A stretch of 64,000 bases of DNA from OPU3-GD-OMZ sp964515235 (GCA_964515235.1 CAZEVO010000008.1:3347-67346); one strand, 5' to 3'; shown: positions 17,726-27,295, counted from the first letter of the stretch. Notes: generated from the sequence alone by a model not told the origin. Made by a program: numbers and translations.

Positions 17726-18520
17726 ATGCATCCAATGTTAAACATTGCTACTCGAGCTGCTAGAAGTGCAGGCGATTTAATTCTGCGCTCTACAGATAAT
17801 ATTGGTGCTTTAAAAGTACGCCAACAAAGCAAAAGTGAATTTGCTTCTGAAATTGACAAATCAGCAGAACGCGAAATTATCCGAATTATCAATGGTGCTT
17901 ACCCAGATCACGGCATTATTGCTGAAGAAAGCGGACACCACCCTGGAAATGAATATATCTGGATTATTGACCCTCTTGATGGTACAACCAATTTTCTACA
18001 CGGTTTTCCGCAGTACTCTATTTCCATCGCCTTAACCCATAAAGGAAAACTCACGCAAGGTGTCATTTTCGATCCGTTAAGAGATGAGCTGTTTTGTGCT
18101 AGCCGTGGTGCTGGCGCTTTACTAAATAACCGAAAAATTCGTGTTTCTCAACAAATGCACCTTCAAGGATCCCTATTAGGCACTGGATTTCCCTTTAAAC
18201 ACCGGCAGCATATTGATCCTTATTTAGAAATGTTTAAAGCGTTGCATATTGATTCGGCAGGGATCCGGCGTGCCGGATCCACAGCCCTAGACCTTGCCTA
18301 CCTCGCTGCAGGTCGACTGGATGGGTTCTGGGAAATAGGCCTGCGTCCTTGGGACATGGCCGCAGGCGTTTTATTAATACAAGAGGCTGGCGGGGTGGTC
18401 ACTGACTTCTCTTTCGATCATCACTTTATGACAAGCGGCAATATTATTGCCGGCAATCCAAAAATGCACCAAATTATTTACAATACGATCAACCCCCATA
18501 TCACAGATGCTTTAAAGTAG
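17726..18520 (+). CDS. suhB: Inositol-1-monophosphatase SuhB
   Basis: A 264-residue Mg-dependent phosphatase of the inositol monophosphatase family, whose E. coli member also acts in ribosomal RNA transcription complexes. Metal-binding motifs are intact: the Glu pair in IIAEESG, DPLDGTTNFLHG (near 83-94), and the C-terminal WDMAAGVLLIQEAGG (near 212-226). It stands alone between divergent trmJ and convergent rimI. A TATACT box upstream is a plausible -10 element. Confidence 0.94.
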   Translation: MHPMLNIATRAARSAGDLILRSTDNIGALKVRQQSKSEFASEIDKSAEREIIRIINGAYPDHGIIAEESGHHPGNEYIWIIDPLDGTTNFLHGFPQYSISIALTHKGKLTQGVIFDPLRDELFCASRGAGALLNNRKIRVSQQMHLQGSLLGTGFPFKHRQHIDPYLEMFKALHIDSAGIRRAGSTALDLAYLAAGRLDGFWEIGLRPWDMAAGVLLIQEAGGVVTDFSFDHHFMTSGNIIAGNPKMHQIIYNTINPHITDALK

Positions 18521-18550
18521 ACCATTCAGTTTTTCTCAAATATAAAACAT

Positions 18551-19168
18551 CTAACTATTGGTTAACTCTGATACTGGTAACGCATACATCACTGCATCCT
18601 CACGGCCATTTTCACTCGGGTAGTAGGCTTTCCTTTCCCCGATTTTCTTAAAGCCATATTTTTTATAAAGTGCAATTGCTGGCTTATTTGATTTCCTTAC
18701 TTCTAAAAGTAAAGTATCAACAATCTTCTTTTCTCTAACCGTTTCAATGATTTTATCTAATAACCGAGCCCCCCAGCCACTTCCCTGCGCCTCGGGACTA
18801 ACACAAAGATTCATAATATGCGCCTCATCGATACCAATTGCCAGAATTCCATAACCAAAAACGTTGTGCTCATCCTCACACACCCAACAAGAATAACCAG
18901 GAACAATCATACAATCGACCAAAATCCCACGAGTCCATGGGTATTTATAAACTGTCTGCTCAAGGTTTAAAACAGCATCAATATCTGTTGTCTCCATTTT
19001 ACGAATACGCTTCAAACTTTCCGGGTCTACAGAACCTGGAAAATGTCTGGCATAAAAATCTCTATCCGCATCAGAAATAAAGAATCTCTTTACCTTTTCA
19101 ATCAAAATATGGCCAATCAATTTTCGCTGTTCTTCAAACAATGCAATACCACCTGTAAATCTAACCAT
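18551..19168 (-). CDS. rimI: Ribosomal protein S18 alanine N-acetyltransferase RimI (N-terminus uncertain)
   Basis: A GNAT acetyltransferase that modifies the S18 N-terminus in the family. The match to E. coli RimI starts at IRKMETTDIDAVLNLEQ (near residue 55). It runs through the acetyl-CoA loop region VSPEAQGSGWGARLL, LEVRKSNKPAIALYKKYGF and RKAYYPSENGREDAVMYALPV. The open frame has about 54 extra residues and overlaps the upstream glycosylase gene by 52 bases. A TTG overlapping that gene's stop codon, or Met58, are other possible starts. The domain call is firm; the true start is not. Confidence 0.85.
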   Translation of the reverse strand: MVRFTGGIALFEEQRKLIGHILIEKVKRFFISDADRDFYARHFPGSVDPESLKRIRKMETTDIDAVLNLEQTVYKYPWTRGILVDCMIVPGYSCWVCEDEHNVFGYGILAIGIDEAHIMNLCVSPEAQGSGWGARLLDKIIETVREKKIVDTLLLEVRKSNKPAIALYKKYGFKKIGERKAYYPSENGREDAVMYALPVSELTNS

Positions 19169-19824
19169 GTTTTCCTTTTTTCTAAAGGCTCCCGCAACAA
19201 ATGAGTTGGGTGCGAAATTGCAACCAGTGGAATTCGATTACGGTAGTGTATTTTCCCACTCAACTGGCTCAAAGGACTCTCAGTAGCCAATAAAGTTTTG
19301 GCAGCAATTTCACCTACCGCCAAAATTATTTTGGGTTGAATCAATTTTATTTGTTGCTCTAAGTAAACAAGGCATTCATTGACTTCAGACTGTATCGGGT
19401 CTCGGTCCTCGGATAACTTACATTTTATAATATTTGTCAGATAAACCTCCTGACGTTCCCAACCCACTGCTCTGATTATTTCTGTTAACAACTCCCCCGA
19501 CTGACCCACAAAAGGTCTGCCTAACTGATCTTCTGATTCATCCGGCGCACCGCCAATTATCATCAAATCCGCATGACAATTGCCTTCCCCAACCAGAGCC
19601 TGAGTCCGACTCTGACAAAATACACATCGTTTGCAGTTTGTAACTTGATAAGAAAGTTCTTGCCAACTTGGAGTGCCTAAATCATTGCAACGTTCTTCTT
19701 CTACTCGTTCTAAAAGAGTATTGTTATTTGGTAATTCTGATTTAATGTCTGCATAAGGGCCACGTGGGACCCAAACATCAATCCCCATAGCTGCTAAAAA
19801 TTTTAGCCGCATCCTCTGCTTCAC
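19117..19824 (-). CDS. Uracil-DNA glycosylase, family 4-like iron-sulfur type
   Basis: This 235-residue protein removes uracil from DNA in its family. The cluster cysteines fit the family-4 pattern: CKRC at 64-67, then Cys135 and Cys151. The second motif HPTHLLREP near the C-terminus is intact. Motif 1 reads GGAPDESED followed by GRPFVGQSG, whereas the family usually has GEAPG at the start, so two active-site-loop residues differ. GTG start with AGGAGGT five bases upstream. It sits between leuA and rimI in the same direction. Activity should be viewed as probable rather than certain. Confidence 0.85.
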   Translation of the reverse strand: MKQRMRLKFLAAMGIDVWVPRGPYADIKSELPNNNTLLERVEEERCNDLGTPSWQELSYQVTNCKRCVFCQSRTQALVGEGNCHADLMIIGGAPDESEDQLGRPFVGQSGELLTEIIRAVGWERQEVYLTNIIKCKLSEDRDPIQSEVNECLVYLEQQIKLIQPKIILAVGEIAAKTLLATESPLSQLSGKIHYRNRIPLVAISHPTHLLREPLEKRKTWLDLQVVLHCLKNSEN

Positions 19825-19839
19825 ATTACCTCCTACCGT

Positions 19840-21381
19840 TTAAACAGCTCCTTTTTGTGGATGCGATCGAATATCGGAAGATTTAATCTTATTAATTGCA
19901 TTTATATAAGCTTTTGTAGAAGCAATCACAATATCTGTATCCGAGCCTAAACCATTAACAATCTTACCATCTTGTTCCAAACGAACCGTAACTTCGCCTT
20001 GCGCATCCGTACCGTCAGTTATATTGTTTACCGAATAAAGTCTAAGGGCTGCATGATTATCAACTAACTTATCAACAGCCCTAAGACTGGCATCTACGGC
20101 ACCACTACCTTCTGCATCTGCTGAAACTTCACGATTCTTTATACTTAATGTTACATAAGCCACAGGCACCTCACCTGTCTCAGAACAGACCTTTAGACCT
20201 ATAAACTTAATTTCATCTTCTGAAACAATACTGGCTTCAGAAATTAATGCCTGAAGATCTTCATCAAAAATATCATGCTTCTTATCCGCTAGTTGTTTGA
20301 ATCGAAAAAAAACATCATTCAACTCTTCTTCGCCAGAAAAATCAATTCCAAGCTCACTCATTCGTGTTTTAAATGCATTACGTCCAGAATGCTTTCCTAA
20401 AACCATACGATTTTCTGACCAGCCAACATCTTCAGCACACATGATTTCGTAGGTTTCTCTATTCTTTAAAACACCGTCTTGATGAATACCAGCCTCATGA
20501 GCAAAAGCATTTGCTCCGACAATAGCCTTATTGGGTTGTACTGGGAATCCTGTAATACTGGAGACTAGTTTAGAACAGGTTAAAATTTCCCGTGTATCCA
20601 ATGTGGTTTCGCATGAGAATACATCCTGCCGTGTCCGTACCGCCATCACCACTTCTTCAAGTGAGGTATTGCCGGCTCTCTCTCCCAAACCATTAATCGT
20701 ACATTCAATTTGTCTGGCACCATTAATGACCGCAGACAATGAATTAGCAACAGCTAAACCCAAATCATTATGGCAATGTACTGAAAATATCGCTTTTTCT
20801 GAATTAGGAATTCGTTCAATTAAATTCTTGATCGTTGCACCAAACTGCCCGGGCACACTATAGCCCACCGTGTCTGGAATATTTAGCGTTGTCGCTCCTG
20901 CATCAATCACTGCTTCAAGAATACGACACAGAAAGTCTTCTTCCGAACGACCAGCATCCTCAGGTGAGAATTCAACATTATCAGTATACCGGCGCGCGCG
21001 CTTAACTGCTCTTACCGCATGCTCAATCACATCCTCCGGCTGCATTTTCAACTTCACCTTCATATGAATCGGTGAAGTTGCGATAAAAGTGTGAATTCTT
21101 GAGCTATTTGCATACCGGAGTGCCTCACCGGCACGATCAATATCTCTATCCAGAGCACGTGACAAGCCACAAACAGTACTGTCCTTAATCACTTCTGCTA
21201 CTGCTTTTACAGCTTCAAAATCGCCAATACTTGCCGCAGGAAAACCAGCCTCCATTACATCAACTTTCAAACGTTCCAAAGCCTTAGCTATCCGAACCTT
21301 TTCGTCTTTGTTCATTGATGCGCCTGGACTTTGTTCGCCATCACGCATTGTGGTATCAAAAATTATTAACTTATCTTTCAT
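19840..21381 (-). CDS. leuA: 2-isopropylmalate synthase LeuA
   Basis: This 513-residue enzyme condenses acetyl-CoA with 2-ketoisovalerate, the first step to leucine. It has the DTTMRDGEQSPGASM opening, catalytic-domain motifs VHCHNDLGLAVANSL and NGLGERAGNTSLEEVV, HEAGIHQDGVLKN, and the C-terminal allosteric domain (about 390-505) for leucine feedback. The ATG at 21381 has GGAG five bases upstream; an ATG 15 bases earlier lacks this. It closes the ilvB-ilvH-ilvC-pfp-pssA-leuA series and is followed by the glycosylase gene at 15 bases. Confidence 0.96.
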   Translation of the reverse strand: MKDKLIIFDTTMRDGEQSPGASMNKDEKVRIAKALERLKVDVMEAGFPAASIGDFEAVKAVAEVIKDSTVCGLSRALDRDIDRAGEALRYANSSRIHTFIATSPIHMKVKLKMQPEDVIEHAVRAVKRARRYTDNVEFSPEDAGRSEEDFLCRILEAVIDAGATTLNIPDTVGYSVPGQFGATIKNLIERIPNSEKAIFSVHCHNDLGLAVANSLSAVINGARQIECTINGLGERAGNTSLEEVVMAVRTRQDVFSCETTLDTREILTCSKLVSSITGFPVQPNKAIVGANAFAHEAGIHQDGVLKNRETYEIMCAEDVGWSENRMVLGKHSGRNAFKTRMSELGIDFSGEEELNDVFFRFKQLADKKHDIFDEDLQALISEASIVSEDEIKFIGLKVCSETGEVPVAYVTLSIKNREVSADAEGSGAVDASLRAVDKLVDNHAALRLYSVNNITDGTDAQGEVTVRLEQDGKIVNGLGSDTDIVIASTKAYINAINKIKSSDIRSHPQKGAV

Positions 21382-21493
21382 GAGAACTCCATTCATGAAG
21401 AAACTTCAGTATTAGACTGGAAAAAATGACCTGTGTTTCGAGGTGATTTCTTATGACTTATGCAATACCCAGTACAGTTAATCGCATCAATAA

Positions 21494-22237
21494 CTAGCTC
21501 TTCTTTGCGACCCGCCTTTGCCGTGCTAAAAGCGCTACCACAGGACCTGAAACGGCATAACTCATCGCCATTAAAAATAACATGATTGCAGGTTCTGCAA
21601 AAATAATCCCGACTACCAACATCACACCAATTGTCACTACAAAGCTAACACGGCTTTTAACATCTATATCTTTAAAACTGTAATAAGGAAAATTACTAAC
21701 CATTAGCAATCCGGTCATTATCGCTAGAAGTAGCGCAAAATATCTGAATGCACCCTCATCAAAACCAAAATTATATGCTTCGCTAATCCAGATATAACCC
21801 GCTATTATTGCAGCAGCAGGCGGGCTTGGAAGCCCTTGAAAATATCGCTTATCCGCAACTTCTAACTGCGTATTAAAACGCGCTAACCGCAAAGCACCGC
21901 CAGCGGCATGAACAAAAGCAGCAAACAAGCCGACTTGCCCAAGCTCGGAAAATGCCCATAAATAAATAATCAACGCAGGAGCAATAGCAAAAGAAGTCAC
22001 ATCTGCCATACTATCGTACTGCGCACCGAATTCACTTTGCGTATTAGTAATACGCGCAACACGCCCATCCATACCATCTAATATCTGCGCCACAAAAATC
22101 GCTGCTGCAGCTACCGCAAATTCGCCATGAATTGCTGAGACAATAGCATAAAACCCAGAAAATATTGCCGCTGTCGTTAATAAATTCGGTAGCAAATAAA
22201 TGCCACGCTGACGAATAGTAGGTTTTTTTGGTTTCAT
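21494..22237 (-). CDS. pssA: CDP-diacylglycerol-serine O-phosphatidyltransferase PssA
   Basis: A 247-residue membrane enzyme for phosphatidylserine synthesis, the precursor of phosphatidylethanolamine. The CDP-alcohol phosphotransferase signature is complete (DGMDGRVAR, then FGAQYDSMAD near 55-75), and about six to seven hydrophobic helices are visible. The basic N-terminus MKPKKPTIRQRG and the position between ilvC/pfp and leuA match the gammaproteobacterial ilvBHC-pssA-leuA order. Confidence 0.93.
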   Translation of the reverse strand: MKPKKPTIRQRGIYLLPNLLTTAAIFSGFYAIVSAIHGEFAVAAAAIFVAQILDGMDGRVARITNTQSEFGAQYDSMADVTSFAIAPALIIYLWAFSELGQVGLFAAFVHAAGGALRLARFNTQLEVADKRYFQGLPSPPAAAIIAGYIWISEAYNFGFDEGAFRYFALLLAIMTGLLMVSNFPYYSFKDIDVKSRVSFVVTIGVMLVVGIIFAEPAIMLFLMAMSYAVSGPVVALLARQRRVAKKS

Positions 22238-22283
22238 ATTTTTTTTCTATATCAGAAAAACATTCTTAGTAAGAGGTCTAATC

Positions 22284-22314
22284 ATAGCAGGCAATTTATC
22301 ACATTGCCTGCTAT
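22284..22314 (-). terminator. 12-bp perfect stem-loop after pfp
   Basis: ATAGCAGGCAAT (22284-22295) pairs perfectly with ATTGCCTGCTAT (22303-22314) around a 7-base loop, just downstream of the pfp stop. No long U-run follows on the reverse strand, so it may act as an mRNA-stabilising hairpin or weak terminator between pfp and pssA. Confidence 0.55.
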
Positions 22315-22331
22315 CTTTAGGCGCTCATAAA

Positions 22332-23561
22332 TTAGTGCTGTACTTCTAACCGCGCACCTTTAGTCTGCCCCAGTTCGTCTAACATTTCATTGAACCAGTC
22401 CAAGTCTAAATCAAACGGTTTCCCGCCTTTAATACGAGGAAACTCAATGGCTCGCAAGACATTATCCTGATCTTCATCATGCCCCATAACACCTGATTCG
22501 CCACGTAAGGCACATTCAACAGCTAAATCTGCACACGATTTAATTAAACGAATATCCTCAGCGTTTGAAGCAGAAGCACGACCAAAATAACCTGACTTCT
22601 GAATCAGTGTTTTTTCTGCACCAATCATTTTAGAAAATTGTTCACCAAACCACTTTCCTGGATTAACCGCATCTAACTTAATATGACCGAATGCATCCCG
22701 AGGAACTTCTTCACCATTAGCCTGCATCTCTGCAACTATAGCCTCAACCCCTGCCCCTTCAGAAATAAAGATGTTAACACAATCCACATCATCCATAATG
22801 GCACGTAAACGCCTAGCTTCTTCTGCAAAATCTATTTCCATTTCTGGAATATAAACACCATGCACATCATAACTATCACGATTTAGCCCTAAACTCGGCA
22901 ACCATTGACGCTGCCCTATCAATTTCCGATATTCAAGTGCTGTTGCCGCTGTTAACCAGCCACAATTTCGACCCATAACCTCATGAACAATCAACATTCT
23001 AGGGTTCGAGTTATTTTCTGCTACCACATTCTGAAAATAACGCGCTCCTTGTTCTGCAGCGGTCCAAGCACCGAGTGATTGCTTAATAGGGAAAACATCA
23101 TTATCAACCGTTTTCGGCAAGCCTATAACCGTTAAACCGTAATCATTTTCCGCTAAGAATGCAGCTAAATCTGCCGCAGCCGTATTAGTATCATCGCCAC
23201 CAATTGTGTGTAACACATCTACTCCATCCTTAATGAGTTGATCTGCCGCTACTTTCTGAGGGTCTTGCCCCTCTTCAACTAACCCTCGCGCCACACAGTC
23301 TTTAATATTAGTTAATTTGACTCGACTATTACCAATTGGTGAACCTCCAAAATCATGCAATAGCCCTGCATTTTCTCTGACCTCATCTGTCACCGTATAA
23401 TAATCACCCAACAATAAGCCTTTATAACCACTGCGATAACAAATAATTTCAATGGAAGGGTCAATTTCACTGTAACGTTCAATTAAACTCCCAATAGCAG
23501 AACTAAGGCAAGGCGCAAGACCACCTGCGGTTAGAATCGCAATCTTTTTTGGTTTACTCAT
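22332..23561 (-). CDS. pfp: Pyrophosphate-dependent 6-phosphofructokinase
   Basis: This 409-residue enzyme reversibly phosphorylates fructose 6-phosphate with pyrophosphate. Phosphoryl-donor specificity is visible. The loop reads GGDDT (121-125), where ATP enzymes have GGDGS/T, and the catalytic motif is PKTVDND (149-155), where ATP enzymes have PGTIDND. Both changes are hallmarks of PPi users. Such enzymes replace ATP-PFK in many methanotrophs and some act on sedoheptulose 7-phosphate too. It lies between ilvC and pssA, an unusual insertion in a branched-chain amino acid block. Confidence 0.95.
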   Translation of the reverse strand: MSKPKKIAILTAGGLAPCLSSAIGSLIERYSEIDPSIEIICYRSGYKGLLLGDYYTVTDEVRENAGLLHDFGGSPIGNSRVKLTNIKDCVARGLVEEGQDPQKVAADQLIKDGVDVLHTIGGDDTNTAAADLAAFLAENDYGLTVIGLPKTVDNDVFPIKQSLGAWTAAEQGARYFQNVVAENNSNPRMLIVHEVMGRNCGWLTAATALEYRKLIGQRQWLPSLGLNRDSYDVHGVYIPEMEIDFAEEARRLRAIMDDVDCVNIFISEGAGVEAIVAEMQANGEEVPRDAFGHIKLDAVNPGKWFGEQFSKMIGAEKTLIQKSGYFGRASASNAEDIRLIKSCADLAVECALRGESGVMGHDEDQDNVLRAIEFPRIKGGKPFDLDLDWFNEMLDELGQTKGARLEVQH

Positions 23562-23613
23562 ATCTTTTCAATCTTTTAATTAAATTTAAAACGCTTTCTA
23601 AATAATGTCAGAA

Positions 23614-23645
23614 GTAAGTCTTATACCAACATAATAAGGACTTAC
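23614..23645 (-). terminator. Imperfect stem-loop between ilvC and pfp
   Basis: GTAAGTCTTAT at 23614-23624 pairs with ATAAGGACTTAC at 23634-23645 with one bulged base. It lies in the 98-base gap after ilvC and may separate ilvBHC from pfp transcription. Confidence 0.35.
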
Positions 23646-23659
23646 ATTTTCAATTGTCT

Positions 23660-24676
23660 TTAATTTTTTGACTTATCTACGATCTTGTTCGCACTAATCC
23701 AAGGCATCATATCGCGTAATTCCTGTCCAACTATTTCAATCGGGTGCTCTGCATTTAAGCGTCGCTGAGCTGTCATTTCCGGATAGCCTGTCTGCCCTTC
23801 CATAATGAATCGTTTCGCATAATTACCTTGCTGAATATTCTGCAAAGCCTCACGCATAGCGCGACGACTTTCATCATTAATGACTTTAGGCCCTGTAACA
23901 TACTCACCATATTCTGCAGTATTTGAAATAGAATAATTCATATTTGCAACACCGCCTTCATACATCAGGTCGACAATAAGCTTCAACTCATGGAGACATT
24001 CAAAATAGGCCATTTCTGGCGCATAACCAGCCTCTGTCAATGTCTCAAAACCGGCTTTAACCAACTCCACCGCACCACCGCACAAAACCGCCTGCTCACC
24101 AAACAAATCTGTTTCAGTTTCATCCCGAAAAGTTGTTTCGATAATACCTGATCGCCCACCACCAATCGCAGAAGCATATGACAAACATATCGACTTTGCA
24201 GTTCCGGATGAATCTTGTTCAATCGCAATAAGGTCTGGAATTCCACCGCCACGGGTGAATTCTGACCGGACTGTATGCCCCGGTGCCTTAGGAGCAATCA
24301 TAATGACGTCTAAATCAGCTCGAGGAACGACCTGATTGTAAAGAATTGCAAAGCCGTGCGCGAAAGCCAGAGCTGCGCCCTGCTTCAAATTCGGTTCAAT
24401 TTCTGCTTTATATAGCTGTGACTGAAACTCATCTGGCGTTAACAGCATAACCACATCTGCCCCAGTCACTGCTGCTGAAACTTCCTTCACTGTTAAGCCT
24501 GAAGCCTCAGCTTTTGCTACTGATGCAGAACCTGCGCGCAAACCAACAACAACATCAACACCAGAATCTTTTAAATTATTAGCATGCGCATGCCCTTGAG
24601 AACCATAACCAATAATGGCTACCTTTTTTCCCTGAATAACTGATAGGTCAGCGTCTTTATCGTAATAAACTTGCAT
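23660..24676 (-). CDS. ilvC: Ketol-acid reductoisomerase IlvC
   Basis: This 338-residue class I enzyme converts acetolactate and acetohydroxybutyrate to dihydroxy acids. The NADPH fold starts at VAIIGYGSQGHAHANNLKDSG (about 19-40). The knotted domain carries the metal ligands in FRDETETDLFGEQAVLCGG and the conserved Glu in YFECLHELKLIVDLMYEGG. It is the third gene of ilvB-ilvH-ilvC, 94 bases after ilvH. Confidence 0.97.
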   Translation of the reverse strand: MQVYYDKDADLSVIQGKKVAIIGYGSQGHAHANNLKDSGVDVVVGLRAGSASVAKAEASGLTVKEVSAAVTGADVVMLLTPDEFQSQLYKAEIEPNLKQGAALAFAHGFAILYNQVVPRADLDVIMIAPKAPGHTVRSEFTRGGGIPDLIAIEQDSSGTAKSICLSYASAIGGGRSGIIETTFRDETETDLFGEQAVLCGGAVELVKAGFETLTEAGYAPEMAYFECLHELKLIVDLMYEGGVANMNYSISNTAEYGEYVTGPKVINDESRRAMREALQNIQQGNYAKRFIMEGQTGYPEMTAQRRLNAEHPIEIVGQELRDMMPWISANKIVDKSKN

Positions 24677-24770
24677 GTGTTTTCCTGTTTTCTCTTAAAT
24701 TAACGTTAATCATAAGTAACTATCAAGACCACAAAAGCACTCAATAGTCTGTTGTTTATTTCTTTTACTG

Positions 24771-25262
24771 TCACAATATCAGGCTACCGGCTCCTCTTGG
24801 TAAGCCAGTTGCACCCGTCCGAACAATCTCGATAATATTATGCTGACTAATAGCTGCAACAAAAGCATCCAATTTCTCTGATGCTCCGGTCATCTCAATC
24901 ATATAACTATTTGCAGTAACATCAATCACCTTCCCACGAAAAATATCCGCCATTCGCTTAATTTCTGCCCGACTACTCTGCTCAGTCTGAACCTTAATCA
25001 GCATCAACTCCCGCTCAACATGAACGACGTCGGCTAAATCAGTCAATTTAACAACATCAATTAATTTATTGAGTTGTTTTATGATTTGCTCAATAACCTC
25101 GTCACTACCCCGGGTAACTAGCGTCATTCGTGATAAAGTCAAATCATCAGTCGGCGCAACAGTCAGCGACTCTATATTGTATCCTCGCGCAGAAAACAAA
25201 CCCGAAACCCGCGATAACGCACCGGCTTCATTCTCAATCAAAATTGAAATTATATGTCGCAT
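24771..25262 (-). CDS. ilvH: Acetolactate synthase small (regulatory) subunit IlvH
   Basis: A 163-residue regulatory subunit that binds valine and stimulates the large subunit. It has the N-terminal ACT domain (HIISILIENEAGALSRVSGLFSARGYNIESL, 3-33) and the C-terminal ALS_ss domain with EIKRMADIFRGKVIDV. Its ATG overlaps the ilvB stop (TAATG), so translation is coupled. Confidence 0.96.
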   Translation of the reverse strand: MRHIISILIENEAGALSRVSGLFSARGYNIESLTVAPTDDLTLSRMTLVTRGSDEVIEQIIKQLNKLIDVVKLTDLADVVHVERELMLIKVQTEQSSRAEIKRMADIFRGKVIDVTANSYMIEMTGASEKLDAFVAAISQHNIIEIVRTGATGLPRGAGSLIL

Positions 25263-27004
25263 TACGCCAACTCCCTATCGATAGGTGTTCCCGGCGCAAC
25301 TCTTAAGCGCATATCATGATGCCCTTTACCAGCTTCAATCATCGGATAAACATTTTCTGTCTGATCTGTAATGATATCCAAAAATACGGTTCTATCTTTC
25401 ATCGCAAACGCTTCTTCCAATGCCGAGGTCAGATCCTCTGGCTTATCAACCCGTATACCAACATGCCCATAAGACTCCGCTAATTTAACAAAATCGGGCA
25501 GCGCTTCAAGATAAGAATGAGAATAACGACTTTGATAAGAAAACTCTTGCCATTGACGAACCATGCCCATATAACGATTATTCAAATTAATAATTTTGAC
25601 CGGTGTTTTATATTGCTGGGCTGTCGAAAGCTCTTGAATACACATTTGGATACTTGCTTCACCTGTGATACAGGCAACATCAGCATCTGGATGCGCCAGC
25701 TTTACTCCAATAGCTGCTGGTAAACCAAACCCCATGGTTCCTAAACCACCCGAATTAATCCACCGCCTGGGTAGGTCAAATTGATAAAACTGAGCTGCAT
25801 ACATTTGATGCTGCCCCACATCAGAGGTAATAAAAGCATTACCCGATGTAACCTTATACAATTGCTCAACCGCGTACTGCGGCTTAATCAAAGTGCTTTC
25901 TCGGTCATATCCCAAACAATCAACTGACTGCCACTCTTTAATCTGGTCCCACCACGCAGCCAACACCTCGGCTTCGATTCTTTTTGGGTTCAAATTAATT
26001 TCAGCTAACAGTTGCTTTAAAACGATACCGACTTCACCGACAATCGGGACATCAACCTTCACTGTTTTGGCTATAGATGCCGGATCAATGTCAATATGAA
26101 TAATTTTGGCATAAGGGCAGAATTCCGTTAATTTACCTGTAACCCGATCATCAAAACGCGCACCAATAGCAATAATGACATCACTTTCATGCATTCCCAT
26201 ATTGGCTTCGTATGTACCGTGCATACCCAACATGCCGATAAATTGGGAATCGGTTGCAGGAAAAGCCCCTAACCCCATCAATGTACTTGTTACCGGATAA
26301 CCCAGCAGGCGTGAAAAATCCCGCAACTCGTCACTTGCCTCTCCTAAAACAACACCGCCGCCGCTATAAATCATCGGGCGTTTCGCTGATAATAATAAAT
26401 CAACCGCTTTCTGAATTTGTACTGGATCGCCTTCTCGCGGTGGATTATACGACCGCATCATCACCGACTCCGGATATGTATAAGGAACCTTAACATTTGG
26501 ATCAGTAATATCTTTGGGAATATCGACTACAACCGGCCCGGGACGCCCCGTCGTTGCGACATGAAACGCTTTTTTCATGGTCTCAGCAATATCAGCGACA
26601 CTATTGATCAAAAAATTATGCTTAACGCAAGGCCGTGTAATTCCGACCATATCAACTTCTTGAAAAGCATCGCTACCAATGACCGCCGATGGAACTTGTC
26701 CAGAAATGACCACCATAGGGATTGAGTCCATATAAGCTGTCGCTATGCCAGTCACAGCATTTGTCGCCCCAGGACCTGATGTCACCAAAACTACGCCTGG
26801 CTTACCAGTAGATCGCGCATAAGCATCTGCAGCATGCGTCGCAGCCTGTTCATGACGCACTAGAATGTGCTGCACATCATCTTGCTGAAAAATTGCATCA
26901 TACAAATGCAATACCGCACCACCTGGGTACCCAAAAATTAAATCTACACCTTCGTCTTTTAAACACTGGACAACAATCTGCCCGCCACTCAGTTCCACAC
27001 TCAT
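25262..27004 (-). CDS. ilvB: Acetolactate synthase large subunit, biosynthetic
   Basis: This 580-residue ThDP enzyme condenses pyruvate (or pyruvate with 2-ketobutyrate). Present are the catalytic Glu region VRHEQAATHAADAYARSTG (near 48-66), the FAD/central domain, and a C-terminal ThDP-binding segment with NLNNRYMGMVRQWQEFSY. One deviation stands out: the metal motif usually begins GDGSF, but here the corresponding stretch reads TGEASIQM (Glu for Asp), still suitable for Mg. The gene heads ilvBHC and diverges from the PEP mutase family gene across 291 bases, in which I see no leader peptide or attenuator. ilvI and ilvB symbols are both used for this form. Confidence 0.95.
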   Translation of the reverse strand: MSVELSGGQIVVQCLKDEGVDLIFGYPGGAVLHLYDAIFQQDDVQHILVRHEQAATHAADAYARSTGKPGVVLVTSGPGATNAVTGIATAYMDSIPMVVISGQVPSAVIGSDAFQEVDMVGITRPCVKHNFLINSVADIAETMKKAFHVATTGRPGPVVVDIPKDITDPNVKVPYTYPESVMMRSYNPPREGDPVQIQKAVDLLLSAKRPMIYSGGGVVLGEASDELRDFSRLLGYPVTSTLMGLGAFPATDSQFIGMLGMHGTYEANMGMHESDVIIAIGARFDDRVTGKLTEFCPYAKIIHIDIDPASIAKTVKVDVPIVGEVGIVLKQLLAEINLNPKRIEAEVLAAWWDQIKEWQSVDCLGYDRESTLIKPQYAVEQLYKVTSGNAFITSDVGQHQMYAAQFYQFDLPRRWINSGGLGTMGFGLPAAIGVKLAHPDADVACITGEASIQMCIQELSTAQQYKTPVKIINLNNRYMGMVRQWQEFSYQSRYSHSYLEALPDFVKLAESYGHVGIRVDKPEDLTSALEEAFAMKDRTVFLDIITDQTENVYPMIEAGKGHHDMRLRVAPGTPIDRELA

Positions 27005-27295
27005 ATCCTCAAAAACTGTATTTAATCACCCTCATCATTGTTTCTAACGCACAGATACCTCGCGTACAAAACACATGCAAGAATATAAAAAACCACATCA
27101 ATTTTATTACTGTAACCCTTTATGATACTTGTTCCTTGTAAAATTGTCATTTGTAGACACAAAAAAACTTTATTTTCTAGCCTAACAACATCATTTTCTT
27201 TCCAAGAAAGATCAAAATGATACTATTCCCTCTCGTTCATTTATTCACTTATACCACCAAAAAAGACAATTTAATCGCTGAATTAATAACTTGCT

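Noticed and set aside
27005..27295. Possible ilv leader peptide or attenuator
   Set aside because: I found no short frame rich in Leu/Ile/Val codons and no terminator/antiterminator hairpins in the gap.
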